Source: Branchiostoma floridae
Taxonomy: Eukaryota; Chordata; Leptocardii; Amphioxiformes; Branchiostomatidae
DNA length: 64,000 bases
Assembly: GCF_000003815.2 (NCBI RefSeq)
Contig: NC_049982.1
Coordinates: 7,363,440-7,427,439 of the forward strand
Direction: 5' to 3'
The notes beneath the pieces were generated by a model, which saw only the letters and a program-made list of their open reading frames with translations, made no database searches and was not told the DNA's origin. This document shows, one piece after another, positions 23,601 through 40,240 of this stretch. Each line of letters begins with the position of its first letter. The first letter of the stretch is position 1. Position numbers and translations under genes: made by a program.

Positions 23601-26600
23601 ATTGGTGATAGAACTTAGTAATACATAGTTTCATGAACAGATGTTCGCAGCATCTGTAAAAAATTCTGTCACATTTCCACCCACACTGATCTAAAACAGG
23701 CATGAAGCCCAGTTTTTAGAGTAAAGTGAGGGTCGACTCTAGCCTGAGTATCATCCTAGTTGGTTACAGAGGCTCTCATACTCACCCCTCTGGTTTGTGA
23801 GGGGTGAGTATAATGGGAGCCCCGGTAAGCTACCTAGGATGACACTCAGGCTACAATCCCTCCTCCGCTGGTACTTATCTAAAGTTATGTTTTTTTCCAC
23901 CTTGGCATTGAAAAATTGCAAACACAATAGTAAACAATCTGCTACATTTCATCCCACAATGTTATGCAACATGTGGGCATTTTTGTTATGGGGTATGTTG
24001 TTTAAACTATAATAAAACAATAAAAACACTGTCAGATAAATTGGGAAACAAGTAAAGGAGCACACCCGGTACATACACCGCCTTCCCCATTGATTGCTGC
24101 AGGATTTTCCCATAGAGTGTAGTTTGCAGAACGGTTCTTGGCATCAAGAAATCATCAGAATAATAGCCAAATGTCTTCTAAATTTCTACCCAAAGGTCTG
24201 TCAGTCCGATATTTTCATCTTTTTGTAGTGTTTAATCACAGTTACCGATACACAGCATGGAGGATATAAACACTGACATTTGTTGTTCTCAGTTCACCCG
24301 TCAAAAAATGTGAAAAATTAATAAAAAATATCACCAAAATCAAGTTCAAATTTCCAAAACAATATTTTCTATAGATAACAGGCATATATTGTGCAGTTGT
24401 TAACCTTAGAGGGGTGAAATGCACTCCCGAAGATGGCATACTTATGTCTGCAATACAGCCTATATAGTAGAATGCCCAGCTGGCACCATCTGCAGTCTCG
24501 TTCTGGTGCCATGACCCCGGATGACCCCTGGAAATCCAACATGGCCGCCACAACTGGAATTAACTCTACTGACCTTCGACGTCGTCTCAACATTTCAAAC
24601 GGATAGAGTATTTTAAACTGCTGCCTAGCGACTCTGATTAGAGAGTACTGAAAGTGCATCATAGCCTGCGTACCATCCGGGTAGAAGTTCGCTCCTATGT
24701 TCGCTTCTGCTATAGAAAAGAGGCGACTGTATACGGTGTACTAGTATAATTAACGTCGGAGCGAACTACCATCCGGATGGTATGCAGGCTAATACTCGAA
24801 GGTGTGCGTCTACTACCCTAGGTGCCAGACAAGACCGAGTAGCTAGCGAGTTTATTCGGGGGGCCAAGGCAGTCAGCCCGCCGATCTCATATTAGCGCTT
24901 CGTTTAGTTTAAGCCCGAATGACGTTTCGTTACTGCTGCCCAATCTGTCTGGCACCCACCAAATGATATGCCATAAGTTGTTTTCCTTTTATTTCACAGA
25001 GCATCATGTCCTTCCATCCCGAGATCGACTGCGAGTCTGAGGTGATGGTGATCGCGTCCCTGACGGTGTGCTCCGCCGTGCTGGTGGTGGCCGTGGTGAC
25101 CGTCGCGTGCCGGCGGTTCGGCTGGCACAAGTACGTGCAGTACGTCTGGGTCCTGGTCACCAGGCGGAAGGAAGGGTACGAGAGGCTGGAGGGGGAGGAC
25201 CTGGAGGTGGAGTACGACGCCTACGTCTCACACACAGAGGATGTAAGCGCGCCATGTTTAGGCCCGGTTTACAAGAGGCAAAAATTGACTCGTGCTAAAG
25301 GATCCTAAAGATGTCCCACGACGTTCGACGCGAGGCGGGCGTGATCTAGGACGTTTTTTTTTTGCCAGTGTAAAAACACGTTGAACGTCGAAGGACATTT
25401 TTAGGACAATTCATTTTTTGCCTCGTGTAAACTGGGCCTTAGACTGCAGGTGTAGAGGCTAAACAGTACACACTAATGTGTTAAGGCTACACAGTATATG
25501 CTAACACTACAAGCAGGGATGCCCCTGTAGCTCAATTGGTGGCAGCCTCACAGTTGACCTCCTGTTGGTTCCAATTAGTTGGTAATTGGGAGACCCCGGT
25601 TCAATCATGGGTAGGGCATCTCGGTTGGGGCGGCATCCATCTTTCGGAAGGGACGTAAAATGGGGGTTCTGGGAAAGGGCTAGCCTGCCTTACTCCTCCC
25701 TGTAAAATGTACCCCGCTACAGAGACAGCACATGGCATTAAAAGGGTCTTTACGAACTAACAAACACGACATTGAAGAGCAGATTAGAAAGTTTGCACAA
25801 GGTACGTTGTACATATCGTGTAAGGAGAAGACCCGCAGGATGAGCACGGCTCCATTGGAATACTAGTAAGCCCGTAATATTTAGATTGTTTAAGTACACG
25901 TATACAGTCTCATTCTACGCCACATAAAGTCGTTGTTTCGTAACCGAGTTTTTAGTTTTCCGTAGTATTATTGACTTATATAGATGACTAAGAGATGTAC
26001 TACACTTCTTCAAGAGGAAGTAATATAAGCGATGCACATTCTTCTTGTGTTGACAAAACAACTATATCTGATTTAGAACTTCCTCTTGTGCGTTTTCATG
26101 TTCCTCTGTTGAATGGTTAGTTATTTTACGACATGTTCAACTAGACAGTAAAATATGTAGGCGAAAGCTAAATATAGCAATCTAAAGGTCCCTAAAGTCT
26201 GTTCGACACCTCGTATTACGGAACTCAACTTCGCTTTGGCTATCAACCGAAAGTATATACCTTACATCAGTTACATGACACATGTATGCTTTCCCCCGCT
26301 GCTGTAGGATTTGGGCTGGATCCAGAGAGTGCTGATCCCGAACCTGGAAGAGAAGTCTCCCGAGATGAAGCTGTGCATCCCCGACAGGGACACCCCTCCG
26401 GGTGAGACGATCATCGACAACGTGCAGGACTACATCCGCCGCAGCAGGAAAACGCTCTGCCTCGTCACTCAGCGGTGAGACCTAGCCTCCACCAGTCCTT
26501 CCTACGGGGGACTAACCTGGTATCCACTCGTAATATAGCTCCCGAGTCTCTTCTCTCATAGTTAGCAATTACAATTGTACATTACAATTGTAATTGCAAA

Positions 26601-29600
26601 GAGGAGAGAAGAGACTCGGGAGCTATATTACGGCTGGATACCAGGCTACAGTTACTGCAAAGAGGAGAGAAGAGACTCGGGAGCTATATTACGGCTGGAT
26701 ACCAAGCTACAGTTACTGCAAAGAGGAGAGAAGAGACTCTGGAGCTATATTACGGCTGGATACCAGGCTACGGGGGACGGGGGTCGTAGAATTCGGCAAA
26801 GGGGAAGCGTCAGTCCACGCTAAGGTTAACTCCTATGGTAGCAAAACTTCCCTGGCAGATTTTTCTCCCTATAACAGCTAGCGTAGTCAGTCTTGTAGAG
26901 ACTATGGGAGATCTGTCCTCCCGTGGTACAGTACTAGAACTGAGTACTGTCCAAAATTATGGAGTAATCCATGATCCACGTTCTTAGCATGGAAAGTCAC
27001 CTGTTTTATACAATATGTTATGAAGAAGAAGGTTGAACGGTTTGAACCATTGCCTAGCATACGACAGAACAGAATTAATGGACTGCAGTCCCTTGACCTG
27101 TACCCCGGAACCGGCCAGAGCCGTCAGACGATACCCAGGGGCGACAGGTGGTTTCTTAGGTGGCTCAATGCCACTAATCTAATTTAGCTATTGTTACTGT
27201 CCGATATGTTTAATTAGTATATCTATATATATGTTAAACGTATATGTCACAACTATGAAAGATGCACACTAGGGGTGGGTACCGGTGTGACAGCGATCTC
27301 GCCCCCCCGTGATCTCGCCCCCCCGGGGGCGAAATCACTAGCGATCTCGCCCCCCCGGGGCGAAATCGCTAGCGATCTCGCCCTCCCCGGCTAGTGATCT
27401 CGCCCCCCTACCTCGCCCCCCTTTAGCGATTTCGCCCCCCCCCCCCAAAAAAAAAAACGGGTTTACATGACATTTTTAGAAGTTGATTGGTATAAATCAC
27501 AAAATGCAGTTTCAGAATGATATAAGTACAAGAGTTTGATACATAACTCCATTCATAGTATCAATAGTAACGTAATTACATTGTAATAAGATAGTTGAAC
27601 TTGTTTCAGACAAGGAGGGTTGGGTCCCTTGTATTCCCATTATTGCATATACCTGAGTCTTGACATAAGATGTATTTCATTGTATTCACCTGTCCTCAAA
27701 CAACCTATATATCTCCAATATGAAGTCTATACCATGAAGTGACCACAAAAGAACTATGTAATGTCTTTATTAATTATGCAAATATTAGGTATTAATTAGA
27801 ATAACGCACATTTTGGTATATGCACCTGGCCAAGGGATATCTTCACCTCCAACACGACTGTTTTTTTCTAGTATTTAGGAACTGATGCATTTACCCGTGT
27901 TTCTTAAGACTGGTACTTTACCAGTGTTTGTGTAGCATTTAGCAACAGCTATATCAACTTGCGCGTAGATAGTGTTTATAATGAGAAACTATTATTCACG
28001 TGTGTTTTTGTTAGTGCTTTGGAAATGTTTCCAGCACAAGAAAGAAAACACTGTGACAAATTGAAAACATATAGCTGACGTATTCCGTACCATAGACGGT
28101 GTTGATTTATACGTTCGCAGTAGCACTGTTTTTATGCCACCTCAGCTGCAAAAATTGTCTTTTTCATTTCAATGTCATGTTTGCACCGAACAATATAGTA
28201 TCGACTTTCGAGGTATGACAGGAATCTTACGGTACGGTAATAAGGTGCCATGAGGTACCAGGTAACACACCATACACGTTACTCCCCAGGTGCAGTATAG
28301 TACCAGGTAGCGCACCTGTAATATGTAGTAACCAGCTGCTCTTGGGGGGGGGGGGCGAAAACGCTAAAGGGGGGCGAGAACGCTAGTGATCTCGCCCCCC
28401 GGGGGGGCGAAATCGCCGGGGGGGCGAGATCGCTGTCACACCGGTACAGAGAATTCAGGTCCAAGTCCGGTTCAGGTCCAAAGGATCAGGTCTAGGTCCG
28501 GACCTGAACCTGGACCTGATTCAGTGTGACTCATACCAATGGTCCATTTCACTACTTAGAAATCTGTTTGGTGGGGTATTAGAATTACACTGGCGTTTTA
28601 AAATCCTACAACGCTAACTACACCTGTGCGATTGACTGTAAAACTTGGTAGAAATTGATAAACTCTACTCTACTACACTCTTGTTATTTCCTTCCACCTG
28701 CAAGCGCCAAAACGTGTGAATGCCTGATGAAATAATCTGTTAATTTTCTAATCGGTCCAACATCCGGTCCACCTAATTTTTTCAAGTCCGGTCAAGAAAA
28801 ACCGGTTTTGTACCGGTACGCTGTACCGATACCCAGCCCTAATGCACACATGATTTGATTTTCTCATACTCATCATTCCCCCTGTCGGTAGGTACCTTGA
28901 CCAGGAGGCGAGCTGGCTGGAGATGCAGGTGGCGTCATACCGGCTGTTCGACAAGGACGACCGGCGGGACGTGGTCGTCATGGTGTTCCTGGAACCCATC
29001 CCGAAAAACAAACTAACACAGTAAGTACGTTTATGTAGCCTCCCCCAGGCCTTCCTACGGGGTCGTAGAATTCGGCCAGGGGAGTCAGTCCACGCTTAGG
29101 TTCATGTTCCCCCTCCTTCGCGGGCGACCAACTCCTCTGGTAGCAGAACTTCCCTGGCATTTTTCTTCCTATAAAAGACAGCGTAGTCAGTCTGATAAAG
29201 ACTAACGTTTATGAAGGTTTGGACAGTTTCAGTTTCAGTTATCACGTTAAGTAGTTTTGGGAAGGCTGAAGTATGCTGTTTACGTGTATTGCACCTAGAA
29301 ACTTAGTGACAGATACATATGTTGCAGCATATTGAATTGTGTTGTATATTGAATGTTGATAACAATCACCTCAGTAATTGGTGACTATTGATTGGGTTTC
29401 CTTAGCCACTAATATCTTCAAGGCTAGTACTAGTGAAAGTAAATGCTTCATTCGATTTTCGATGGATTGTTAGTGACCTTCAATTATAATTATTACCAAT
29501 TGGGTTTTGCCGACACTTGCTTTTTTGTTTGTTTGTGACAAGCGCAAACTGCACTATACATGAATTTCTCTTCTTTGGGCCTTTGTGTAGATCGTGCCTG

Positions 29601-29916
29601 TACGTGTTTGGGCAACCTCTTTTAAACCGGAATTTAATGTTACAATAGTATCATCAATTCCAACGAAACTACTTGTATGCTACATTTGAATAGGGTACCC
29701 TCTCAGCTATGCTTATGTGTATTGCCCCAAATCTTGTATACATGGCTTTTTTATTGCAGTTTCCAGAAGCTCCGGAAGCTGATGCGTCCGGGGATGTTCC
29801 TCCACTGGCCTGGAGAGGAGGACACGGCGGCACACCCGCTCTTCTGGCTGCTCCTGCGGGACGCGCTGGGCACCAGCAACAACCCCGTACCCAAGAGCAA
29901 GCCGCAGGTTTTATAA
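20668..29916 (+). CDS. Toll-like receptor, five coding exons with an intron-split TIR domain
   Basis: Innate immune receptor that binds ligands with an LRR ectodomain and signals through TIR adaptors. Exons 20668-22536, 25000-25242, 26308-26474, 28892-29020 and 29760-29916 join in frame (phases 0, 0, 2, 2) to 854 residues. Residues 1-23 look like a signal peptide (hydrophobic core LCLFVATTLVVW). Residues about 50-590 are consecutive LRRs. A single C-terminal cysteine cap (FDCTCENLRWF... LVCSTP) suggests the vertebrate-type single-cap architecture. Exon 2 holds the membrane segment (about 638-660) and TIR box 1, YDAYVSHTED (695-704). Exon 3 has the BB-loop RDTPPG (731-736). Exon 4 has YLDQEASWLEMQVASYRLF. 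Exon 5 has box 3 FW (831-832). Most TLR coding regions are intronless or nearly so, so three introns inside the TIR are unusual. Introns 1 and 3 are repeat-laden. AATAAA at 30619 may end the transcript. Confidence 0.93.
22915..24571. repeat. Large inverted repeat (arms about 650 bp) in TLR intron 1
   Basis: From AGAGTTAATTCCAGTTGTGG at about 22916 the sequence runs about 620-650 bases and is mirrored, with scattered changes and small indels, by a segment ending CCACAACTGGAATTAACTCT at about 24571. Both arms include the landmarks GGTGCCAGCTGGGCATTCTA, CCTGTTATCTATAGAAAATA and the region around AAATGTAGCAGATT. The centre holds a separate hairpin (23741-23856). No ORF in it resembles a transposase and no target duplication was identified. 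Confidence 0.85.
23741..23856. repeat. Hairpin at the centre of the large inverted repeat
   Basis: TAGCCTGAGTATCATCCTAG pairs with CTAGGATGACACTCAGGCTA, and inner CTCACCCCTC pairs with GAGGGGTGAG. The TAGCCTG ends match the family seen at 24665-24795 and 26513-26769. Confidence 0.65.
24665..24795. repeat. TAGCCTG-family hairpin MITE
   Basis: Ends TAGCCTGCGTACCATCCGG and CCGGATGGTATGCAGGCTA, with inner GTTCGCTCC / GGAGCGAAC. About 130 bases. It lies between the large inverted repeat and TLR exon 2. Confidence 0.65.
25518..25770 (+). mobile_element. tRNA-derived SINE in TLR intron 2
   Basis: The head resembles a tRNA gene: A box TAGCTCAATTGG (25528-25539), B box GGTTCAATC (25598-25606), and a 7-bp acceptor-like stem, GATGCCC at 25518-25524 with GGGCATC at 25614-25620. 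A tRNA-unrelated body follows (CGGAAGGGACGTAAAATGGG onwards) and ends in a short AACAAAC tail. The roughly 100-base head with an enlarged middle, and the attached body, argue against a working tRNA. Confidence 0.75.
26487..26905. repeat. Dispersed repeat interrupted by the MITE, copy 1
   Basis: GCCTCCACCAGTCCTTCCTACGGGGG before the MITE and GGTCGTAGAATTCGGCAAAG...AGCGTAGTCAGTCTTGTAGAGAC after it match, in order, one continuous repeat at 29037-29206. The MITE therefore inserted into an older repeat. Confidence 0.65.
26513..26769. mobile_element. MITE with 9-bp target duplication and a triplicated arm
   Basis: Ends are TAACCTGGTATCC and GGATACCAGGCT, flanked by ACGGGGGAC at 26504-26512 and 26770-26778. 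The left arm carries one inverted unit (AGCTCCCGAGTCTCTTCTCTC, about 26538). The right arm carries the complementary unit three times in tandem with an exact 61-base period (units start at 26596, 26657 and 26718). ATTACAATTGTAAT palindromes sit in the loop. A 9-bp duplication suggests Mutator-like (MULE) mobilisation. Confidence 0.8.
27270..28841. mobile_element. hAT-type MITE (copy 1), interrupted by another transposon
   Basis: Outer ends TAGGGGTGGGTACCGG and CCGATACCCAGCCCTA, flanked by ATGCACAC at 27262-27269 and 28842-28849. An 8-bp duplication with TAGGG ends is the hAT signature. Without the nested element (27286-28440) and one CCGG it is about 413 bp. It aligns in reverse orientation along its length with the uninterrupted copy at 44623-45055. 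The interior holds reiterated GGTCC / GGACC motifs. Confidence 0.9.
27286..28440. mobile_element. Element with TGTGACAGCGATCTCGCC ends and C/G palindromic arrays (intact copy)
   Basis: 1155 bp. Both ends read TGTGACAGCGATCTCGCC inward, followed by a poly-C run, and CCGG stands at both sides (27282-27285, 28441-28444). The uninterrupted MITE copy at 44.6 kb has only one CCGG at this point, which makes CCGG a 4-bp target duplication. Subterminal regions are arrays of GCGATCTCGCCCCCC / GGGGGCGAAATCGC palindromes. The interior (about 27460-28330) is AT-rich with no recognisable ORF. Superfamily unknown. Confidence 0.85.
29037..29206. repeat. Dispersed repeat, uninterrupted copy 2
   Basis: Matches the two halves at 26487-26512 and 26772-26905 (shared CCTTCCTACGGGG, GGTCGTAGAATTCGG, CAGTCCACGCT, AACTTCCCTGGCA, AGCGTAGTCAGTCT). 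It begins 16 bases after the donor of TLR exon 4. Confidence 0.65.
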
Positions 29917-30150
29917 AGTACCGAAAGAACAACTCCGTATCCAAGAGCAGGTCATGGGTTTTATGAACAGAACAACCGGTCCCAAGAGCAGGCCACAAGT
30001 TTTATAAAGTACAGATAGCCTAACCTCCGCTTGGAAAGTACCCCGTTCCCAGGCTAGGTGTAGGCCGCATGATTTATAAGTACAGAACAGCTCCGTACCC
30101 AAGAGCAAGCCTCAGTTTTTATGAAGCACAGAAAGAACAACTCCGTCCTT
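29884..30150 (+). repeat. Degenerate tandem copies of the TLR C-terminal tail and stop codon
   Basis: The end of TLR exon 5, CGTACCCAAGAGCAAGCC followed by GTTTTATAAAGTAC (last residues and TAA), recurs about four more times downstream with a period near 45-50 bases. One unit is enlarged by an AGCCTAACCTCCGCTTGG...AGGCTA insertion (30018-30056). Only the first copy is in the receptor frame; the others lie in the 3' UTR. Confidence 0.75.
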
Positions 30151-30625
30151 GACTCTAAGGCATTTATTTAATAGGAACAGGTCTCAAAATATCTGAAGAA
30201 TAGTTGCGCTCAGGACCCAAGATATAAGTAGACTGATGGCTGAACGTTGCCATCAAATCGAAAAAAAAGTAAAAAAATCAAGTGCTGGAAATGTTGCATC
30301 CATAAGTTGGAAAGTGATAGTCAGTGCCTGGAAACTGTGCAAATAGTACAAATGCTTCAAAATTTCAGTTAAGCTGATGTTGCCTGAATCCATGCAGAAT
30401 CTTCATTTTGCGACGATAGCTACGAAAGAAGTCCAAAGACTTCCGTCATTGTCCGTATAGCCATCTACTGGTTACTTATGACATGGGCACCATTCAAGCC
30501 ATCATCTGGATAAAAGTGCGCCCCTAGCTCCGATACTTTACTTGATGTGATATATGCACATATGAATGCCATATTATGCCTGCGATGCTACATTTTCTAC
30601 AATTAAAAAGTTCAGGAAAATAAAA
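30151..30625 (+). other. Probable TLR 3' UTR
   Basis: No coding match. AATAAA at 30619-30624 is the first convincing poly(A) signal downstream of the TLR stop. Confidence 0.35.
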
Positions 30626-33600
30626 AGAGCAGTTACTCAAATCACAAGGACAAATTCACACTCACAAAGACACAAACACATACACATGGAAACAGACATG
30701 AAGAGAGGCAAAGAGAGATAGAGAAATACACACACTCTCAGATCAAATTCCAAACAAAACTCAGTCCAGAAAACACACTTCTTATACCACTTTTTGCCAT
30801 TGTTTACTTTATCACAGATTTACAACCAGACATCTAGACTCTATATTTTACATCACACACAGATTCGTTAATTAATGTCGACATCAAATGATGAAGGAAT
30901 AAATCATATTCCTTACATATGATGTCAAAACCCCTCATTAGAGAAATGATCTTAATAAAATACAAGAGAAGTATTAAAGATACGAAAGTCCCCAAAACAA
31001 TAGAAAAAGGGGTACTTCAGATGTTTAAGTTGTGCAATAGTGCCATTCAGCACTGTCAACATAACATAAAGCAAATTTCAGCTTAATGTAGATTTTTTAC
31101 ACATCTCAATGTCATCATCACCAAGTCTAGTTACAACTTACATTTTCTTATCATGTGATCTTCATTTATTTTACATACAAGAAGAAACACCTATGTGTAG
31201 AGCATTGAAGACATGTACATGACACAGGTATGATGTACATGATACACATCACTTCTACAGTAGTGTTGATAATGCAGGCTATATACAGCAAACGTTGTAC
31301 TACACATTTCAAATGGCACACATTAGAGAGAAAGTTCCTACAGCAAGTACATTGTAGATGGGGACAAAGGGTTTGGATTACGCTGGCTGTCACAACATTT
31401 AGTTGTTGAAAAAAGCATTTAAGGACAATTTCTTAATGCTTGAACATATCTTTGCTACTGACTGGGCTCGCATGTCCTACAACAGACTAGGTAATACGGA
31501 AACTGACACCTTCCATGACATATACATGTACATGTATGTAACATTACACGTAGATTACAAGTAGATTTGCTCTCAGAAGAGTACACACACATTGTTGGTT
31601 GTAGAGCCATATAGCTAAGCACAATAACTTATGTCATGTTGGTATGGTACAGGTACAGCTCATGTTACATGGCGTTACACATGTAAGAAAAGACTAACCC
31701 CAAACTACATCTTTCATACATGCACATACATTTGACTGTGCCAGTTAAAAGCTAAAATTTCACCCATTTCATTGGTGTTTTTCTCATCATAGCTTCAAAG
31801 TTAAAACCCTTTGTTGTTCCAAGAACTATAAAAATGCTAACCTTTCTCTTCCTAACATACTTAGTGCTATTTCATAGTTCATTTCCATGATTGTGCAAAA
31901 TTGGTTAATCCATTCTTAAAGCTTAGGAAAGCACAAGCCTGTATCATGTGACTGCCATGATTGGAAATCTAAAACATCACATTTTGCACTTTCCAGCATG
32001 AATCACTGTGATAATACTACTACATGTATGTTGACCCCACTACATATTATGTACAAGTTTCGAGCTTGCTCAGATGTGGTACACTAGCAACCACTACTAC
32101 TTACACAGTGTTTCTTTCCCACACAAGCACACCTCATTATTGCTACTAGTCTGGATGTAGTGAGTTCATGTCCAGACAATGGTTTGGACAATGCAGACTT
32201 GTCACGGCAGCACTTGAATGAAATTTATACACACAAGTTTACAGGATGCGCCAGTACCATCACTCCAGCAGGGTGACAACATGTCAATCACCAGGCAGTG
32301 TCACTCAGGAACAACTGTTACAGAAACAACCCACAGGAGTAGTCTCCATAGCAGGCTCTCTGGGGATTTACTACGGACCAGCAGTAGAAGTGACCTAATC
32401 TCCAGGCAGATCCTACGGTGCCATAAGATAGTATCAAAGCTGGCCAAGGAGTATAGCCGGCTAAGGGAGTCAAACGGGAAGTTTGATACTATACATTACG
32501 CACCATGGATCTGGTTGGAGATTAGAGGTGACCCAGTACAAAAAGAAAGGGCCAGCAAAAGTGTATTATGAGCAAAAATAAGTCCCAGAGAGCCTGCTGT
32601 GAAGGCTACCGCAAGGGTTCAGAGATAACCATTTCATACAGCATTACCCATTCCTCCTTACCCTGTCTGTCTACAAATACGTGTACATGAAGCTCAAAGA
32701 TGTGTGTGTACAGTGGGTACACAGTAAGCATGTCACTGTCAAGCTTTTAAAGGACATTTCCAAAGGTTTAAAAGCGATACTTCTCAAAACTTCACCCTAT
32801 CACATACATTAATTGCATGATAACATAAATATAAATCTTACAAGGACAAAGGTTAGACATTCAGGTAATAAGATATGCAAAACAGCAATGACTCAAGCAA
32901 CGTCTGACAGTTTCCAAAATCATATCTAGTTGCTTCAGTGATTGCTATCTGGCATAAATATAAAGCCTGCTCACTTGACATAAAATGGATCATTCATTGT
33001 ACTGTACCATTTCTTCCATAATGTAGGGTTCATTGTACAATTGAATGATTTTGCGGAAGCTGTAGAGAAGATGGGATCACCAAGGCCAGGACATGACAAT
33101 GAATGATAATTATAAGCTACCTTATCATAATCTTAGTTTTCAAAATGAAGGTGTTCCTCTTCAAAAAACACTAAGCCTATAGCAGTTTCTTGCAACCATG
33201 ATGGAAGTGCAGAGATTTACGAAATTCAATGTTCCTGCTTCTAGTTGACATGTTAAGGTCAAGAGTGAAGAGGACTGTGAGAGTGAGAATAACAGAATTA
33301 TCTTTGTGAACTTGCCGTGAAGTCTTGTGTGATTTCGATATATACAATAACCGCATGTGGAAAAAAGTTCCGAAAAAAACACCAACAACACACATACATA
33401 CAACTGTATGCCACTATACATGTGGTCTTTTGAGGACATCAGCTGTCCTGTATCTGTAAATCAACATTAAATGTCACTGAAATACATAATTAAAACACAC
33501 AGAAAAAAATTTGTTACCCTTTCAAAAAAGAATCCCTGGCACACCATGACATGTACATGTAGTAGAGTCTTAATCAAAGGTAGTTGAATCAAAAATAACT

Positions 33601-34030
33601 TTTTCCACAGACTGGGATTCTCCTGTGTCTACTGACATGTTGGAAGTGTGGGGGGTTTACAAATATATGAACAGGGAGACATGGTCATACTCATGAGGAA
33701 AGCAGGTTAGACTGCTAGCTTTCTGCTCAGGCCGGCTAGACTTTGCAATGGAATGGCCGTGATTCTTATCACTATGATACATGTAAATCAATCAATACTT
33801 TGTGTAGAAATTTCCTGGCTGTCCTGGATACAGAAAATAGAAGGATGGCAAGACACAAATCAAAAGTACTGGGTGGGTGACAGCAATATAAAGGAATTTA
33901 AATACATGTACTGCCAGCTGAGTTAATTCTTTGAAACTGTGATCTTGCCTCATACTTTTTTCTTTGAAATTTCCAGAACAGCCTCAGTGGTGCTGTAAAA
34001 CAATGTGGAATGGTGACAGGCAGGGAACAG
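30626..34030 (-). other. Convergent spacer and probable long Ras 3' UTR
   Basis: No coding match. A minus-strand AATAAA at 31170-31165 could terminate Ras, giving a 3' UTR of about 2.9 kb. ACATGTA words are frequent here. A two-layer MITE lies at 32350-32598. Confidence 0.4.
32350..32598. mobile_element. Two nested inverted repeats, inner one with a 9-bp imperfect target duplication
   Basis: Outer arms AGCAGGCTCTCTGGG (32350) and CCCAGAGAGCCTGCT (to 32598). Inner arms TAATCTCCAGGCAGATCC (32396) and GGATCTGGTTGGAGATTA (to 32524), flanked by GAAGTGACC and GAGGTGACC (one mismatch). The inner element belongs to the same family as 36344-36514. Confidence 0.65.
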
Positions 34031-40008
<5,978 letters not shown>

Positions 40009-40129
40009 TTAACTCTGAAAAAAATAGACAAACATTAAAAATCTAGTAAAAGCTAACTGTGACTTAAGTTTGTTTAAGTGGAACTTGTTGCCACCAAGTA
40101 CAATTCTCATCACAAAGCTTAAAAATGTG

Positions 40130-40240
40130 CAAAGTTTAGGTGTAACACAGTATGCCTACAAAGCTGGTATGTTATGCCAAAGGGTGGTTAGTTATACTGG
40201 CTACACAGACACAGACACAATGTACCAGAATCAACTAACA
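40130..40240 (+). repeat. Dispersed repeat (AAAGCTGGT...GGTTATACTGGCTA), copy 1
   Basis: AAAGCTGGTATGTTATGCC, then GGTGGTTAGTTATACTGGC and ACAGACACAGACAC correspond in order to AAAGCTGGTGGGTTACGCC, GGTGGTTATACTGGC and ACAGATACAGATAC near 58350-58405. Confidence 0.5.

Noticed and set aside
25518-25620. A functional tRNA gene
   Set aside because: A and B boxes and an acceptor-like stem are present, but the head is about 100 bases with a poor anticodon arm and is fused to a SINE body.
26575-26881. Repetitive ORFs with EERRDSGAILRLDT-like repeats
   Set aside because: They are the translated 61-base MITE units inside a TLR intron and have no protein family.
27286-28440. CRISPR-like or satellite array from the repeated GCGATCTCGCC units
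   Set aside because: Units are palindromic, irregular and confined to both ends of a transposon with terminal repeats and target duplication.
32218-32571. Plus-strand 117-residue ORF
   Set aside because: It lies across the nested inverted repeats downstream of Ras and has no protein similarity.
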